A DNA stretch of 64,000 bases. It comes from Staphylococcus haemolyticus. GTDB lineage: Bacteria; Bacillota; Bacilli; Staphylococcales; Staphylococcaceae. Below, piece after piece: positions 35,996 to 43,929 of the stretch. Every line of letters starts with the position of its first letter. Position 1 is the first letter of the stretch. The notes beneath the pieces are model-generated. The model was not told the origin of the DNA, did no database searches, and saw only the letters and a program-made list of their open reading frames with translations. The position numbers and the translations under genes are program-made. The stretch lies in the NCBI RefSeq assembly GCF_006094395.1, contig NZ_CP035291.1, positions 1 through 64,000 on the forward strand. Reading direction: 5' to 3'.

Positions 35996-36012
35996 AAGAT
36001 AGGAGTTTTATT

Positions 36013-36558
36013 ATGATTAAAAAATTATTTTTTATGATATTAGGATCATTACTAATATTATCAGCTTGCTCCAATAATGATGAAAAAGATAAAGACACTA
36101 ATGACCAAAAAAGTGAGAGCCATATGAAGCATAATGATGAAAGTAAAGTTCCTGAAGGTATGAAATCGACTAATGAGGGTGAATTTAAAGTAGGAGATAA
36201 AGTAACGATTACAGCAGGGCATATGCCAGGTATGAAAGGTGCAGAAGCTACTGTAAAAGGTGCGTATAAAACATATGCTTATGTTGTAAGTTATAAACCC
36301 ACAAATGGAAATGAAAAAGTAAACAATCATAAATGGGTCGTAAACGAAGAGATCAAAGATGCACCTAAAGATGGATTTAGTAAGGGCGATACTGTTAAAT
36401 TAGAAGCAAGTCATATGTCTGGTATGAAAGGTGCTACAGTCAATATAGATAACGTGAAAAAGACTACTGTTTACGTAGTTGATTACAAATCCAAAGATAA
36501 TGGTAAAATCATTAAAAATCATAAATGGATGACAGGAAATGAACTGAAAGCACGATAA
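36013..36558 (+). CDS. copL: Copper-tolerance lipoprotein CopL (DUF1541)
   Basis: A surface lipoprotein that binds copper outside the membrane and adds copper hypertolerance to CopB. The 181 residues have a lipobox LSAC (Cys near 20), a short charged linker with His and Met, then two DUF1541 repeats (about 55-115 and 118-178). Each repeat holds a HMPGMKGA/HMSGMKGA motif supplying His and Met ligands and ends NHKW. It lies 17 bases after copB. Confidence 0.9.
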   Translation: MIKKLFFMILGSLLILSACSNNDEKDKDTNDQKSESHMKHNDESKVPEGMKSTNEGEFKVGDKVTITAGHMPGMKGAEATVKGAYKTYAYVVSYKPTNGNEKVNNHKWVVNEEIKDAPKDGFSKGDTVKLEASHMSGMKGATVNIDNVKKTTVYVVDYKSKDNGKIIKNHKWMTGNELKAR

Positions 36559-36597
36559 AAATCTAGTTCTAGATTGAGAAATAAATAGATATAAAGA

Positions 36598-36653
36598 TAT
36601 CCTCCTTAATCAATAATTTAAATAACTTATTATTGTTAAGGAGGATATTTTTT
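36598..36653 (+). terminator. Terminator after copB-copL
   Basis: Long hairpin with arms TATCCTCCTTAA and TTAAGGAGGATA (about 36598-36647), followed by TTTTTT. Confidence 0.85.
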
Positions 36654-36736
36654 AGTGTGTAAATTAAAAAGAATTTTAGAAGAATAACATTTATCAAAAA
36701 ACTGTTCATTACCTTCTTAAATGAAATTATATAATT

Positions 36737-36791
36737 AAAAACCGCATCATTAACCGATACGCAGAAGCATATCATAAGTGATGCGGTTTTT
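36737..36791. other. SCC-SCC junction: attachment site flanked by opposed inverted repeats
   Basis: AAAACCGCATCATTAACCGA begins the rlmH-distal inverted repeat of the ars/cop segment (36737-36763). The core GAAGCATATCATAAGTGA is at 36764-36781. TGCGGTTTTT (36782-36791) opens the rlmH-proximal end of the ccrAB element. It is the classic signature of two SCC units in tandem. Confidence 0.88.
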
Positions 36792-36885
36792 ATTAATTAG
36801 TTGCTTAAAAATGAAGTATGCAATATTAATTATTATTAAATTTTGATATATTTAAAGAAAGATTAAGTTTAGGGTGGAAAAATGA

Positions 36886-37029
36886 ATGGCTTATCAAAGT
36901 GAATATGCATTAGAAAATGAGGTACTTCAACAACTTGAAAATTTAGGATATAAACGAGTAAATATACGTAATATTAAATCAGAAATTAACGATTATCTCA
37001 AAGAACTAGGAGTGTTAAAACATGACTGA
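36886..37029 (+). pseudogene. hsdR-hsdM deletion fusion remnant
   Basis: A 47-codon frame begins [20 protein letters not shown], which I recognise as an HsdR (type I restriction subunit) N-terminus. After about 30 residues it changes to [14 protein letters not shown], an HsdM (methylase) C-terminus. Its stop overlaps the hsdS start exactly as an intact hsdM would. A deletion of several kilobases joining the two genes in frame explains this; the junction is near 36975. Neither restriction nor methylation activity can survive from it. Confidence 0.8.
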
Positions 37030-38275
37030 ACATAAAAATACTCCAGAATTAAGATTTCCAGAGTTTAAAGAAGAATGGAAATTTCAAAAATTAGGAAACT
37101 TAGCTCAATTTTCAAAGGGCAAATCATTATCAAAAAAAGATTTAAATATAAATGGAAATCCCTGCATTTTATATGGAGAATTATATACTAAGTATGGAGC
37201 TATCTTAAATAAGGTCTATAGTAAAACTTCTACTCAAAATGATTCACTGGTATTCTCAAAAAGAAATCAGATTTTAATACCTTCTTCTGGAGAAACAGAT
37301 ATCGATATAGCAACTGCAACTGCTATTGATACTGATGTAAAAATAGCAATAGGAGGTGACTTAAATATAATAACTCCTATTAATTCTGATGGAAGATTTA
37401 TTTCTTTATATATTAACGGTAAAGGTAAATATAACCTAGCAAAATATGCTCAAGGAAAATCAGTAGTTCATTTATATAATTCAGATATAAAAAAATTAAA
37501 TTTTTATCTCCCTACTAATATGGTTGAACAAAAGAAAATAGGAAATTTCTTTAGCAAACTCGACCGCCAAATTGAGTTAGAAGAAGAGAAACTGGAACTT
37601 TTAGAGCAACAAAAACGTGGATATATGCAAAAGATTTTTACACAAGAGTTGAAATTTGAAAATAGCCAACTAGAAAATATTAAATGGTCATATAAAACAC
37701 TTGAAGAATTAAATAGTTTCTTTACAGATGGAAATTATGGAGAAAGTTATCCAAAGTCTGAAGATATGAGTGATAAAAATGATGGTGTAGCCTTTTTAAG
37801 AGGTTCCAATTTGAAAAAAGGCAGAATAACATTAGAAGATGCCAATTATATAAGCAAAAAGAAACATAGTGAACTAACAACAGGTCATCTATTTTTAGAT
37901 GACATTGTTATAGCTGTAAGAGGTTCTTTAGGAGCAGTTGGGTATGTTAATGAAAACATGGTTGGTAATAATATAAATTCACAGCTGGCAATTATTAGAA
38001 CTTCAAGTTCATTACTTTACGGTAAATATCTATTATATTATTTAATGAGTAATCAAGGTAAAAAAGAACTTTTGAGTAGAGTAACTGGAACTGCTTTAAA
38101 ACAATTACCAATTAAACAAATTAAACAAATTAAAGTACCTGTTCCAAAACTTCACGAACAACATAAAATAGCTAACTTTTTAAGTGAACTAGATAATTTA
38201 ATTGATAATCAAACGGAGAAAATGGAAATTTTAAAGCAGCGTAAACAAGGATTACTACAAAAGATGTTTGTGTAG
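37022..38275 (+). CDS. hsdS: Type I restriction-modification specificity subunit HsdS
   Basis: A DNA-recognition subunit of 417 residues. It has two target-recognition domains (about 10-175 and 210-385), each followed by a conserved helical spacer. The spacers read [22 protein letters not shown] and [22 protein letters not shown], ending KRGYMQKIF and KQGLLQKMF. Length and duplicated architecture are normal. The start overlaps the hsdM remnant stop (ATGACTGA). With hsdM lost here it is an orphan unless a methylase elsewhere accepts it. Confidence 0.92.
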   Translation: MTEHKNTPELRFPEFKEEWKFQKLGNLAQFSKGKSLSKKDLNINGNPCILYGELYTKYGAILNKVYSKTSTQNDSLVFSKRNQILIPSSGETDIDIATATAIDTDVKIAIGGDLNIITPINSDGRFISLYINGKGKYNLAKYAQGKSVVHLYNSDIKKLNFYLPTNMVEQKKIGNFFSKLDRQIELEEEKLELLEQQKRGYMQKIFTQELKFENSQLENIKWSYKTLEELNSFFTDGNYGESYPKSEDMSDKNDGVAFLRGSNLKKGRITLEDANYISKKKHSELTTGHLFLDDIVIAVRGSLGAVGYVNENMVGNNINSQLAIIRTSSSLLYGKYLLYYLMSNQGKKELLSRVTGTALKQLPIKQIKQIKVPVPKLHEQHKIANFLSELDNLIDNQTEKMEILKQRKQGLLQKMFV

Positions 38276-38327
38276 TTCTTATAAAATCCTATTATGTTAA
38301 TTGAAAATACCAAAAAAATAAGTTGAG

Positions 38328-38366
38328 AGCATCCTTCACAGTAAAAGTGAAGGATGCTTTATTTTT
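38328..38366. terminator. Bidirectional terminator between hsdS and the SCC gene cluster
   Basis: AGCATCCTTCAC and GTGAAGGATGCT form a perfect 12-bp stem (38328-38358) followed by TTATTTTTA. Confidence 0.9.
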
Positions 38367-38385
38367 ATTGTAAGTAGTATGATAT

Positions 38386-38607
38386 TCATTTTGATAGATA
38401 TTGGTTAATAATTGCCTGTAAATCATTGTTAAGTACCGTTGTTATAGAGTCGTCATTCATAAAATCATCATAGATTTTATCCAATATTTCTTTATCTTCA
38501 ATCGCTGTAAAATGATGTACTAGACCTTTTACAATAGATATATAATTTTGAGATGCTAAGCAACTAGCAACTGTTCGCCAGTCTGATTGTGTGGTTTTAT
38601 GGTTCAT
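38386..38607 (-). CDS. Conserved SCC hypothetical protein
   Basis: 73 residues, start MNHKTTQSDWRTVASCLASQ, acidic and helical with no membrane segment or known motif. ATG 38607 is chosen because GGAGGA is about 6 bases upstream on the - strand; an in-frame start at 38637 lies before that ribosome-binding site. It is the last gene of the SAUGI-DUF960-DUF1643 cluster, a set that recurs in SCC elements. I do not know its function. Confidence 0.75.
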   Translation of the reverse strand: MNHKTTQSDWRTVASCLASQNYISIVKGLVHHFTAIEDKEILDKIYDDFMNDDSITTVLNNDLQAIINQYLSK

Positions 38608-38621
38608 AGATAATCCTCCTT

Positions 38622-39119
38622 TTATTTCAATGTCCATTTTTGACGTGCTTTAGGATTAAGTGGATGCATGATTTCATTTGTTGCTGGATTTATAAGCTTT
38701 TTGACTTTCTTTTTATGAGGTTTCAACATTTCCATCACTTGTGCGACACGTTCGACAACAACTGGTCGCTTCGCATAAGCACCATAGGCTAGAATGACTG
38801 TTTCACTTTCACTTATTGCTTTCATCAAGTGGATATCTGTGTGTTTGTCATAAGGCTCTTTAATATGTTTAAGGTTTTCAGACGTTTTAATATTGGAAAA
38901 TAGATTTACAAGATATACAGCACCATATTGTTCAGTATTAGCTAATTGATTGAGGATAAGAACAGTTGTGAGATCGAGTGATAATACGCCATCTAAATGA
39001 GGGTACATCGTTATCACTGTACATGCAGGTTTCTTTTCATCCCATGTTTTCTTGAGTAAGTAGCGGTGTTGTTCATCATCGCTAAATATGGCTTCTGTCG
39101 TACTTTTGATTGTATTCAT
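38622..39119 (-). CDS. DUF1643 family SCC protein
   Basis: 165 residues, start MNTIKSTTEAIFSDDEQHRY. The DUF1643 core is visible as a CTVITMYPHLDG segment, a VYLVNLFSNI segment and a VILAYGAY strand. The family is widespread beside ccr genes. Its biochemical role is not established; Rossmann-like alternation of strands suggests nucleotide or nucleic-acid handling, which is only inference. ATG 39119 follows AAAAGGAG. Confidence 0.85.
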   Translation of the reverse strand: MNTIKSTTEAIFSDDEQHRYLLKKTWDEKKPACTVITMYPHLDGVLSLDLTTVLILNQLANTEQYGAVYLVNLFSNIKTSENLKHIKEPYDKHTDIHLMKAISESETVILAYGAYAKRPVVVERVAQVMEMLKPHKKKVKKLINPATNEIMHPLNPKARQKWTLK

Positions 39120-39136
39120 ATATATTGTCACTCCTT

Positions 39137-39448
39137 TTAATATTCTTCTGGCAAAAGCATCACATAATAAAAAGCGTCTACATCATCTTCTCGGATAACG
39201 TAGACTTTCTTAGGTAATGCATTTTGATTTTTTACATAGTTTGTATAGTGATATTCCAATTTGTATGCGGGTTGTTCTTGTTCATGTGTGATTGAGAGTA
39301 TATTCTCATCTTTTTGTAGTCTAAAAATGTGTAGGTAATCTGTATGATTTTGATTATCTCTTTCATTTACCATATTCCAAAGTAAGATTTGAAGGTCTAG
39401 AGATAGTTGTTCACTAATGCCTCTTGTGATGTATCGATTGATTTTCAT
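39137..39448 (-). CDS. DUF960 family SCC protein
   Basis: 103 residues, start MKINRYITRGISEQL, with the DUF960 pattern LQILLWNMVNER near residues 20-31 and a YHYTNYV segment near 66-72. It is usually found between SAUGI and DUF1643 genes in SCC, as here. Function unknown. Confidence 0.85.
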   Translation of the reverse strand: MKINRYITRGISEQLSLDLQILLWNMVNERDNQNHTDYLHIFRLQKDENILSITHEQEQPAYKLEYHYTNYVKNQNALPKKVYVIREDDVDAFYYVMLLPEEY

Positions 39449-39449
39449 A

Positions 39450-39542
39450 TTATTTTACCTCGTCTTGAATTTCTTTCATGATGATAATTGCTTGACTAAT
39501 AATCGTAACAGATATTTGTGCCACTTTGATCCAATTATTCAT
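39450..39542 (-). CDS. 30-residue SCC peptide coupled to SAUGI
   Basis: A 30-residue frame starting MNNWIKVAQISVTVISQAII and ending KEIQDEVK. It is amphipathic or hydrophobic in the middle with a charged tail. Its ATG lies inside the last codons of the SAUGI homologue (ATGAATAA overlap), and it ends just before DUF960, so it fills an operon gap exactly. Placement supports translation by coupling. No function is known to me. Confidence 0.55.
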   Translation of the reverse strand: MNNWIKVAQISVTIISQAIIIMKEIQDEVK

Positions 39543-39885
39543 GGTCTTTCTCTCCTTCCTTTAATAAATGACGTTCATCGATAATCGTATTTTTAGTATC
39601 AGTGAGGTAGAGAAAATCCATATCAAAATGATCCAGATAACCAATACTGATGAGTTGGTTATTGGCGTACATAAGAAATGGATAGATACTTAGCTCATGT
39701 AGCTCATCATTGTAGTAGGTATAAGTTTCAAGTGTAAGATGCGCAAGTGGGGTATCATTAATAAAACGTTCGGGTAGAATATTTTCTGCTGCTTCTTCTA
39801 ACGCTTCACATTCCCATGTTTCGTTGTTAGATAGTTGGAATAGACGAGTTATATACTGTTTGAGTTCTTGAGTGGTTGTTTTCAT
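39535..39885 (-). CDS. SAUGI-family uracil-DNA glycosylase inhibitor (DUF950)
   Basis: 116 residues closely following the staphylococcal SAUGI pattern: ITRLFQLSNNETWECEALEE, then LETYTYYNDELHELSIYPF, then GYLDHFDMDFLYL. SAUGI mimics DNA and blocks host uracil-DNA glycosylase. In an SCC element it may protect uracil-containing or replicating SCC DNA, but that is inference. Acidic composition fits a DNA mimic. It is first of a four- or five-gene - strand cluster. Confidence 0.88.
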   Translation of the reverse strand: MKTTTQELKQYITRLFQLSNNETWECEALEEAAENILPERFINDTPLAHLTLETYTYYNDELHELSIYPFLMYANNQLISIGYLDHFDMDFLYLTDTKNTIIDERHLLKEGEKDHE

Positions 39886-40369
39886 ATTATTGCCTCCTAG
39901 ATAGTGTGATAGCGATGTATTTCATATACACCACTGAGATAATATATATTTGATTTGTCATTTATTACGGATCCCGTTGACAATATGAGAAAATTCCATA
40001 TAAAAACCCGCTACAAACGTTGGTGTAACAAGGAAATCCCGGAATCCCACTCATTTTGACGAACAATCAACTCATTATTTATAAGTATTGATGATAGGGT
40101 TGTGTCTCTGCTTCCTTATATATATTATTTATTTATAAAGAATAACGGGATTTTGGGATTGTGCTTGCACAATCCTTCTGCTTCATCGAGTAAGCAAATC
40201 CCATTCATTTCCCGTTAAAACATCATCGTGGGATGTTCTTTAGCAATTTCAATATAAGCATCGTGTAGTTATGAAAAAAATTACGATAATGACTATTTCA
40301 TTAGATAAGTGTTATTGAAATTGATAAAGAGAATTCTTAAACTTAGTTAGAAAATTTAAAGAAAGAAAA
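39886..40369. other. Long noncoding SCC region with repeated GGGATT/AATCCC motifs
   Basis: Nearly 500 bp without a convincing ORF between SAUGI and the anchored-protein cassette. It contains AAATCCCGGAATCCC (about 40030), AACGGGATTTTGGGATT (about 40143) and AAATCCCATTCATTTCCCGTT (about 40195), so the motif recurs in both orientations. Long runs resemble conserved noncoding SCC DNA. It could hold regulatory sites, a replication origin used by Cch, or an undetected RNA. Confidence 0.45.
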
Positions 40370-40395
40370 AACGAAGTGCTTGAGGGCACTTCGTT
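40370..40395 (-). terminator. Terminator of the anchored-protein cassette
   Basis: On the - strand AACGAAGTGC and GCACTTCGTT arms are followed by TTTTTTCTTTC. The stem closely resembles the hairpin at 42335-42360. Confidence 0.8.
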
Positions 40396-40414
40396 AATAT
40401 TACAATTGGTATTA

Positions 40415-41065
40415 TTAATCTTCTTCGCTAGAGTCAGTATCATCATCTGAATATACAGGTTTAGGACTACCTACATCTCCACGTGGATTGTTTGGATTAT
40501 AACCTATGAATGCTTGTTCATCTTCAGATAAATTATCTAATTCCTCTTGAGTCATTCCAGTATCTTTATTTTTTTCTAGTTCTTGCCTACCATATTCAGC
40601 CATTTTATCAGAAACAGGCTGAAATTTTCCTTCATTAGCTAATCTTGTAGCTTCAGGAGTCATTTCGCTTTCAGATATAATCCCATCTCCATTTTTATCA
40701 AATCTGCGAAGATTATTTGGATCATCATTCTTCTTACTTTCTTCACTATTATTCTGGTTATTTATATTTGTGTATTCATTTTTATTATTACCTTCTTGTG
40801 AATTTGTTTCTAGAGATTGGTTGTTACTTGTAGTTTGTTGAGTAGTATCTTGGTTTGATTCATTAGATTCAAGATCTTTTTGTTTATCAGATTTTGATGG
40901 TTTATTCTCATCTTTCTTATCTTTATCTTGTTTTTTACTTACAGTATCAGCTTTTGTGTTGTCATTGATGAACGTATCTTTAGCAAAATTTACTACAAAT
41001 AGTGCTAAACCAATAAATATGATTGATAGTATTGCAATTAATAGAATATTAATAATTTTTTTCAT
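40415..41065 (-). CDS. Membrane-anchored Ser/Asn-rich protein with an EF-hand-like loop
   Basis: 216 residues: an N-terminal membrane anchor (about 3-28), a long low-complexity linker rich in Lys, Ser, Asn, Gln and Thr (about 35-115), and a C-terminal acidic region. Near residue 120 is DKNGDGIISESE, which matches the calcium-binding EF-hand loop (D-x-N-x-D-G-x-I-x-x-x-E). The N-terminal 28 residues are nearly the same as those of the 170-residue protein encoded at 41659-42171, so the two are paralogous in their anchors. Function unknown; it probably faces outward. Confidence 0.65.
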   Translation of the reverse strand: MKKIINILLIAILSIIFIGLALFVVNFAKDTFINDNTKADTVSKKQDKDKKDENKPSKSDKQKDLESNESNQDTTQQTTSNNQSLETNSQEGNNKNEYTNINNQNNSEESKKNDDPNNLRRFDKNGDGIISESEMTPEATRLANEGKFQPVSDKMAEYGRQELEKNKDTGMTQEELDNLSEDEQAFIGYNPNNPRGDVGSPKPVYSDDDTDSSEED

Positions 41066-41114
41066 TTTTTTCTCCTTATGATTTTGATAAATAAATAATA
41101 GATTGAGTAAATAA

Positions 41115-41624
41115 TTAATTTAAAGAAACATCCTCATCGATTACTACATCATCATCTATACCTTCATACATTGTTACATGTCCAGTACTAGTTACATTTA
41201 TTTTATAGGTTGCGCCAGCCCCAGATTTGTTATTGGCAACGATAGACCAAGTATCACTACTAGCATCATAAGTTGGCTCCTGAAACCTTATTAATGAAGC
41301 GTCACCGCCACTGTCATTAATTCCTTTTATGACATAGTCAAATACATTATTGCGATTCACTTTAGTATTAGATGTATTGTTATTTGTTTCATTACTTGCT
41401 ACATCATTATTATTTTCGTCCGTAGAAGTTTCTATAGTATTTCCATTAGATTGATTTATTTGTTGATTTGAAGTGGTATCTTTATGTGTATTTTCCGTTT
41501 GTTTTTGATTAAGTTGTTTTTTCAAATCGTCGATTTCCTTGACTTTGCTATATCCAAAAAGACCAGCAATAGCTAATATTGCTAAGACAATTAATACACT
41601 TAATATCTTTATTGCAGTTTTCAT
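41115..41624 (-). CDS. Membrane-anchored Asn/Thr-rich protein, unknown C-terminal domain
   Basis: 169 residues: an N-terminal hydrophobic helix (about 5-25), a short coiled-coil-like KEIDDLKKQLNQKQ, a Thr/Asn-rich linker (about 45-90) and a compact C-terminal domain of about 80 residues. That domain includes FDYVIKGINDSGG and DTWSIVANNKSGAG. The domain may be beta-rich and surface exposed. It lies 49 bases from one neighbour and 34 from the other, all co-oriented. No family recognised. Confidence 0.65.
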   Translation of the reverse strand: MKTAIKILSVLIVLAILAIAGLFGYSKVKEIDDLKKQLNQKQTENTHKDTTSNQQINQSNGNTIETSTDENNNDVASNETNNNTSNTKVNRNNVFDYVIKGINDSGGDASLIRFQEPTYDASSDTWSIVANNKSGAGATYKINVTSTGHVTMYEGIDDDVVIDEDVSLN

Positions 41625-41658
41625 TGTTCTTCCTCACCTTCATCTCCACTACATAATT

Positions 41659-42171
41659 TTAGTCTTCACTTCCATCATCAATATAGCTACCTGATTTTTT
41701 TGCTTCTTGCATTTTTCTATCTAATTCTTCAGGATTGTCATAGACATCTTTTAAAGTGTCCCTTAATTCAGATAGTGTTATTTTCATATTATCAGGAGTA
41801 GGAGCTCCTCCAGTCTGTCCTAATTCATCAGTTGGTCTCTCATATGCGTTTTCATTGTAGTTGTTATTTATGTTAGTTGTCTTATCGTTTGTAGTAATGT
41901 TTTGCTCATTACTAGATGTTTGTTGTTGAGTGTTATTTGCTTCAACTGATTGATTTTCATTATTAGTAATTAGGTTTGAATCATTATCTTGGTTTAATTT
42001 ACTAGAATTTGTAGAGCTGTTATTTTTAGAAGTATCTTGATGAGATTTATTAGTAGTTTTAGTATCGTTGTCACTCCACATATCTCTAGCAAAATTTACT
42101 GCAAACAATATTAAACCAATAAATATGATGGATAGTATCGCAATTAGTAAAACATTAATAATTTTTTTCAT
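41659..42171 (-). CDS. Membrane-anchored Ser/Asn/Gln-rich protein
   Basis: 170 residues: N-terminal anchor MKKIINVLLIAILSIIFIGL, a Ser/Thr/Asn/Gln-rich linker (about 38-112), then an acidic C-terminal segment containing ITLSELRDTLKDVYDNPEEL, probably helical. The anchor is shared almost residue for residue with the protein at 40415-41065. It is probably first of a three-gene operon; GGGGG about 8-12 bases upstream of the ATG may serve as ribosome-binding site. Function unknown. Confidence 0.65.
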   Translation of the reverse strand: MKKIINVLLIAILSIIFIGLILFAVNFARDMWSDNDTKTTNKSHQDTSKNNSSTNSSKLNQDNDSNLITNNENQSVEANNTQQQTSSNEQNITTNDKTTNINNNYNENAYERPTDELGQTGGAPTPDNMKITLSELRDTLKDVYDNPEELDRKMQEAKKSGSYIDDGSED

Positions 42172-42297
42172 TCATTTTCCCCCTTTATTTGTAATATTTA
42201 AAATTTAACAAATTAATTTTATCTAATTTTTATAATCGTATCTACTATATTTTTAATTATTTATTATTTTAGTTAATATTTATACTCATTTCTTTTA

Positions 42298-43929
42298 TTA
42301 AATAGTAAGGTACAGTGTTTGTGGCAAAAATAAAGACGAAGTGCTAAGGAGCACTTCGTCGAGTGGATGGTTATTAAATAGTTGTTTGATAATTTCATTA
42401 TTCAGTTTAAGCGTAACATAAAATTGCTTCTTATGATGCTCATCTTTTCTGATGTCAATGCGATCGATGACTGTTAGATATAGTGATTTCAATTGAGATT
42501 TCTCTAATTTGTCTATATCTTTGAATATTGTTTGTAGTATGTTGGCAATCATATCAGCATCATAATGTGGAGCTTCCGCTTGTTTATCTTGTTCTAGTTG
42601 ATGTATTTGATTATTTATTTGATTCAATTCATCTTGATAGTTAAGTATTGTTGGTTTTAATATACTATCTAAGTCAGGTGAGTCTTCAATCGTTTTCGTT
42701 AGTGTATGCATTTTGATTTTTAGTTCTTCACATTGTGACTGTTTATAGGCAATATCATGATTCAAAGAAGAGACGTCTATTTGACTTCTTTCATTTACTT
42801 TTTCAACCAATTGTTTCAATACCTTTTTACTTTTGATAATCTCCAATATTTGATCCATAACATATTTTTCCAATACATCTGCTCTAACAGAATTAGCACT
42901 ACATACTTTAGAACCTTTGTTTCTAAAATTACTACATGAGTAATATCTGATTCGTTTCTTAGTGCCATCTTTTAAAGTATTAGTTGTATTACTTGCGGCC
43001 ATTGCTGCGCCACATTTCGGACTCGGACATTTTACAATCCCAGTCAGTAGATTGGTCCCTTTACCATGAACTTGTGGTTTCTTACGACTCTCTTGGCGTT
43101 TAAACTGTACTTTATCCCATAAGGCTTTATCAATAATAGGCGCATGCTTACCATCCGCAATAATCGGTTCTTCATTGAGTCCTTTTCGTCTCTTATCGCT
43201 CCAGTGTCTATACTTCGCAAACTGTATCTTTCCAATATAAAAAGGGTTTGAGATGATATAGGTAATGGATGAAATACTAAACGGTTTCCCTTTCTTAGTC
43301 ACGTAACCTTTGTGATTTAATGCATTCGCAATTTTACGATAACCGTGCCCTTTGGCGTATGACTCAAAAATATATTTAACAATATTTGCTTCATGTTGAT
43401 TAATCATCAGTTCTTTTTTACTATCAGGCACTTTATCATAGCCTAGAGGTAAATTACCTTGGTAATAACCTTCAATAGCACGTTGTCTTTGGCCATTGTA
43501 GACATTTTCTACAATTGTATTTCTTTCAAATTCAGAGAAGCTAGCTAAGATTTGGAGCATTAATTTACCAGTTGAGCTGGCAATTTCTATTTTTTCAGTT
43601 AGACTAAAAAATTCGACATTAATCTTATATAATTCTTCGACAATAGTTAATAAATCTGAGGTATTTCTAGCTAAACGATTGGTTTTGTAGACCATAATAC
43701 AATCTAACTTACCGTCGTTTGCATCTTTTAATATACGTTGTAGTTCAGGACGTTGCGTGGTTTTACCCGATATACCTCGATCGGTATATTCATCAACGAC
43801 TTCATATCCTTGAAATTGACAATACTCTTTAAGTTGATTTAACTGGCTTTGAATGCTGTAGCCGTTCGTCTGGATTTCAGTCGATACACGGGCATATAAT
43901 CCAATACGTTTCTTTTTGAGTTGTGTCAT
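42298..43929 (-). CDS. ccrB: Cassette chromosome recombinase CcrB
   Basis: A large serine recombinase of 543 residues that acts with CcrA to integrate and excise SCC at rlmH. The N-terminal resolvase domain starts RIGLYARVSTEIQ with the catalytic serine in RVST. A recombinase domain (about 160-270) follows. A zinc ribbon is visible as CPSPKCGAAM and YYSCSN, then a coiled coil (about 380-455). The length is standard and the frame intact. The start overlaps the ccrA stop by four bases. The allotype cannot be assigned without a database. Confidence 0.95.
   Translation of the reverse strand: MTQLKKKRIGLYARVSTEIQTNGYSIQSQLNQLKEYCQFQGYEVVDEYTDRGISGKTTQRPELQRILKDANDGKLDCIMVYKTNRLARNTSDLLTIVEELYKINVEFFSLTEKIEIASSTGKLMLQILASFSEFERNTIVENVYNGQRQRAIEGYYQGNLPLGYDKVPDSKKELMINQHEANIVKYIFESYAKGHGYRKIANALNHKGYVTKKGKPFSISSITYIISNPFYIGKIQFAKYRHWSDKRRKGLNEEPIIADGKHAPIIDKALWDKVQFKRQESRKKPQVHGKGTNLLTGIVKCPSPKCGAAMAASNTTNTLKDGTKKRIRYYSCSNFRNKGSKVCSANSVRADVLEKYVMDQILEIIKSKKVLKQLVEKVNERSQIDVSSLNHDIAYKQSQCEELKIKMHTLTKTIEDSPDLDSILKPTILNYQDELNQINNQIHQLEQDKQAEAPHYDADMIANILQTIFKDIDKLEKSQLKSLYLTVIDRIDIRKDEHHKKQFYVTLKLNNEIIKQLFNNHPLDEVLLSTSSLFLPQTLYLTI
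42335..42360 (-). terminator. Hairpin within the 3' end of ccrB
   Basis: GACGAAGTGCT AAGG AGCACTTCGTC is a perfect 11-bp stem inside the last 21 codons of ccrB. It lacks a long immediate T run, so it may stabilise or attenuate the transcript rather than terminate. A near copy ends the downstream cassette at 40370-40395. Confidence 0.6.

Larger units (their letters stand above)
29276..36781. mobile_element. SCC-like segment without recombinase carrying ars and cop genes
   Basis: DNA between the rlmH attachment site and the next attachment site at 36764-36781. It ends at the rlmH-distal side with a typical SCC inverted repeat (36737-36763). It carries arsRBC, copB-copL and three unknown envelope genes, and no ccr gene. 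I infer a pseudo-SCC remnant mobilisable in trans. Because the rlmH-side inverted repeat is missing, part of it could be native chromosome. Confidence 0.65.

Noticed and set aside
39450..39542. The 30-residue peptide as PSM-mec
   Set aside because: It has no resemblance to the PSM-mec sequence I know and lies in the SAUGI cluster, not beside a mec complex.
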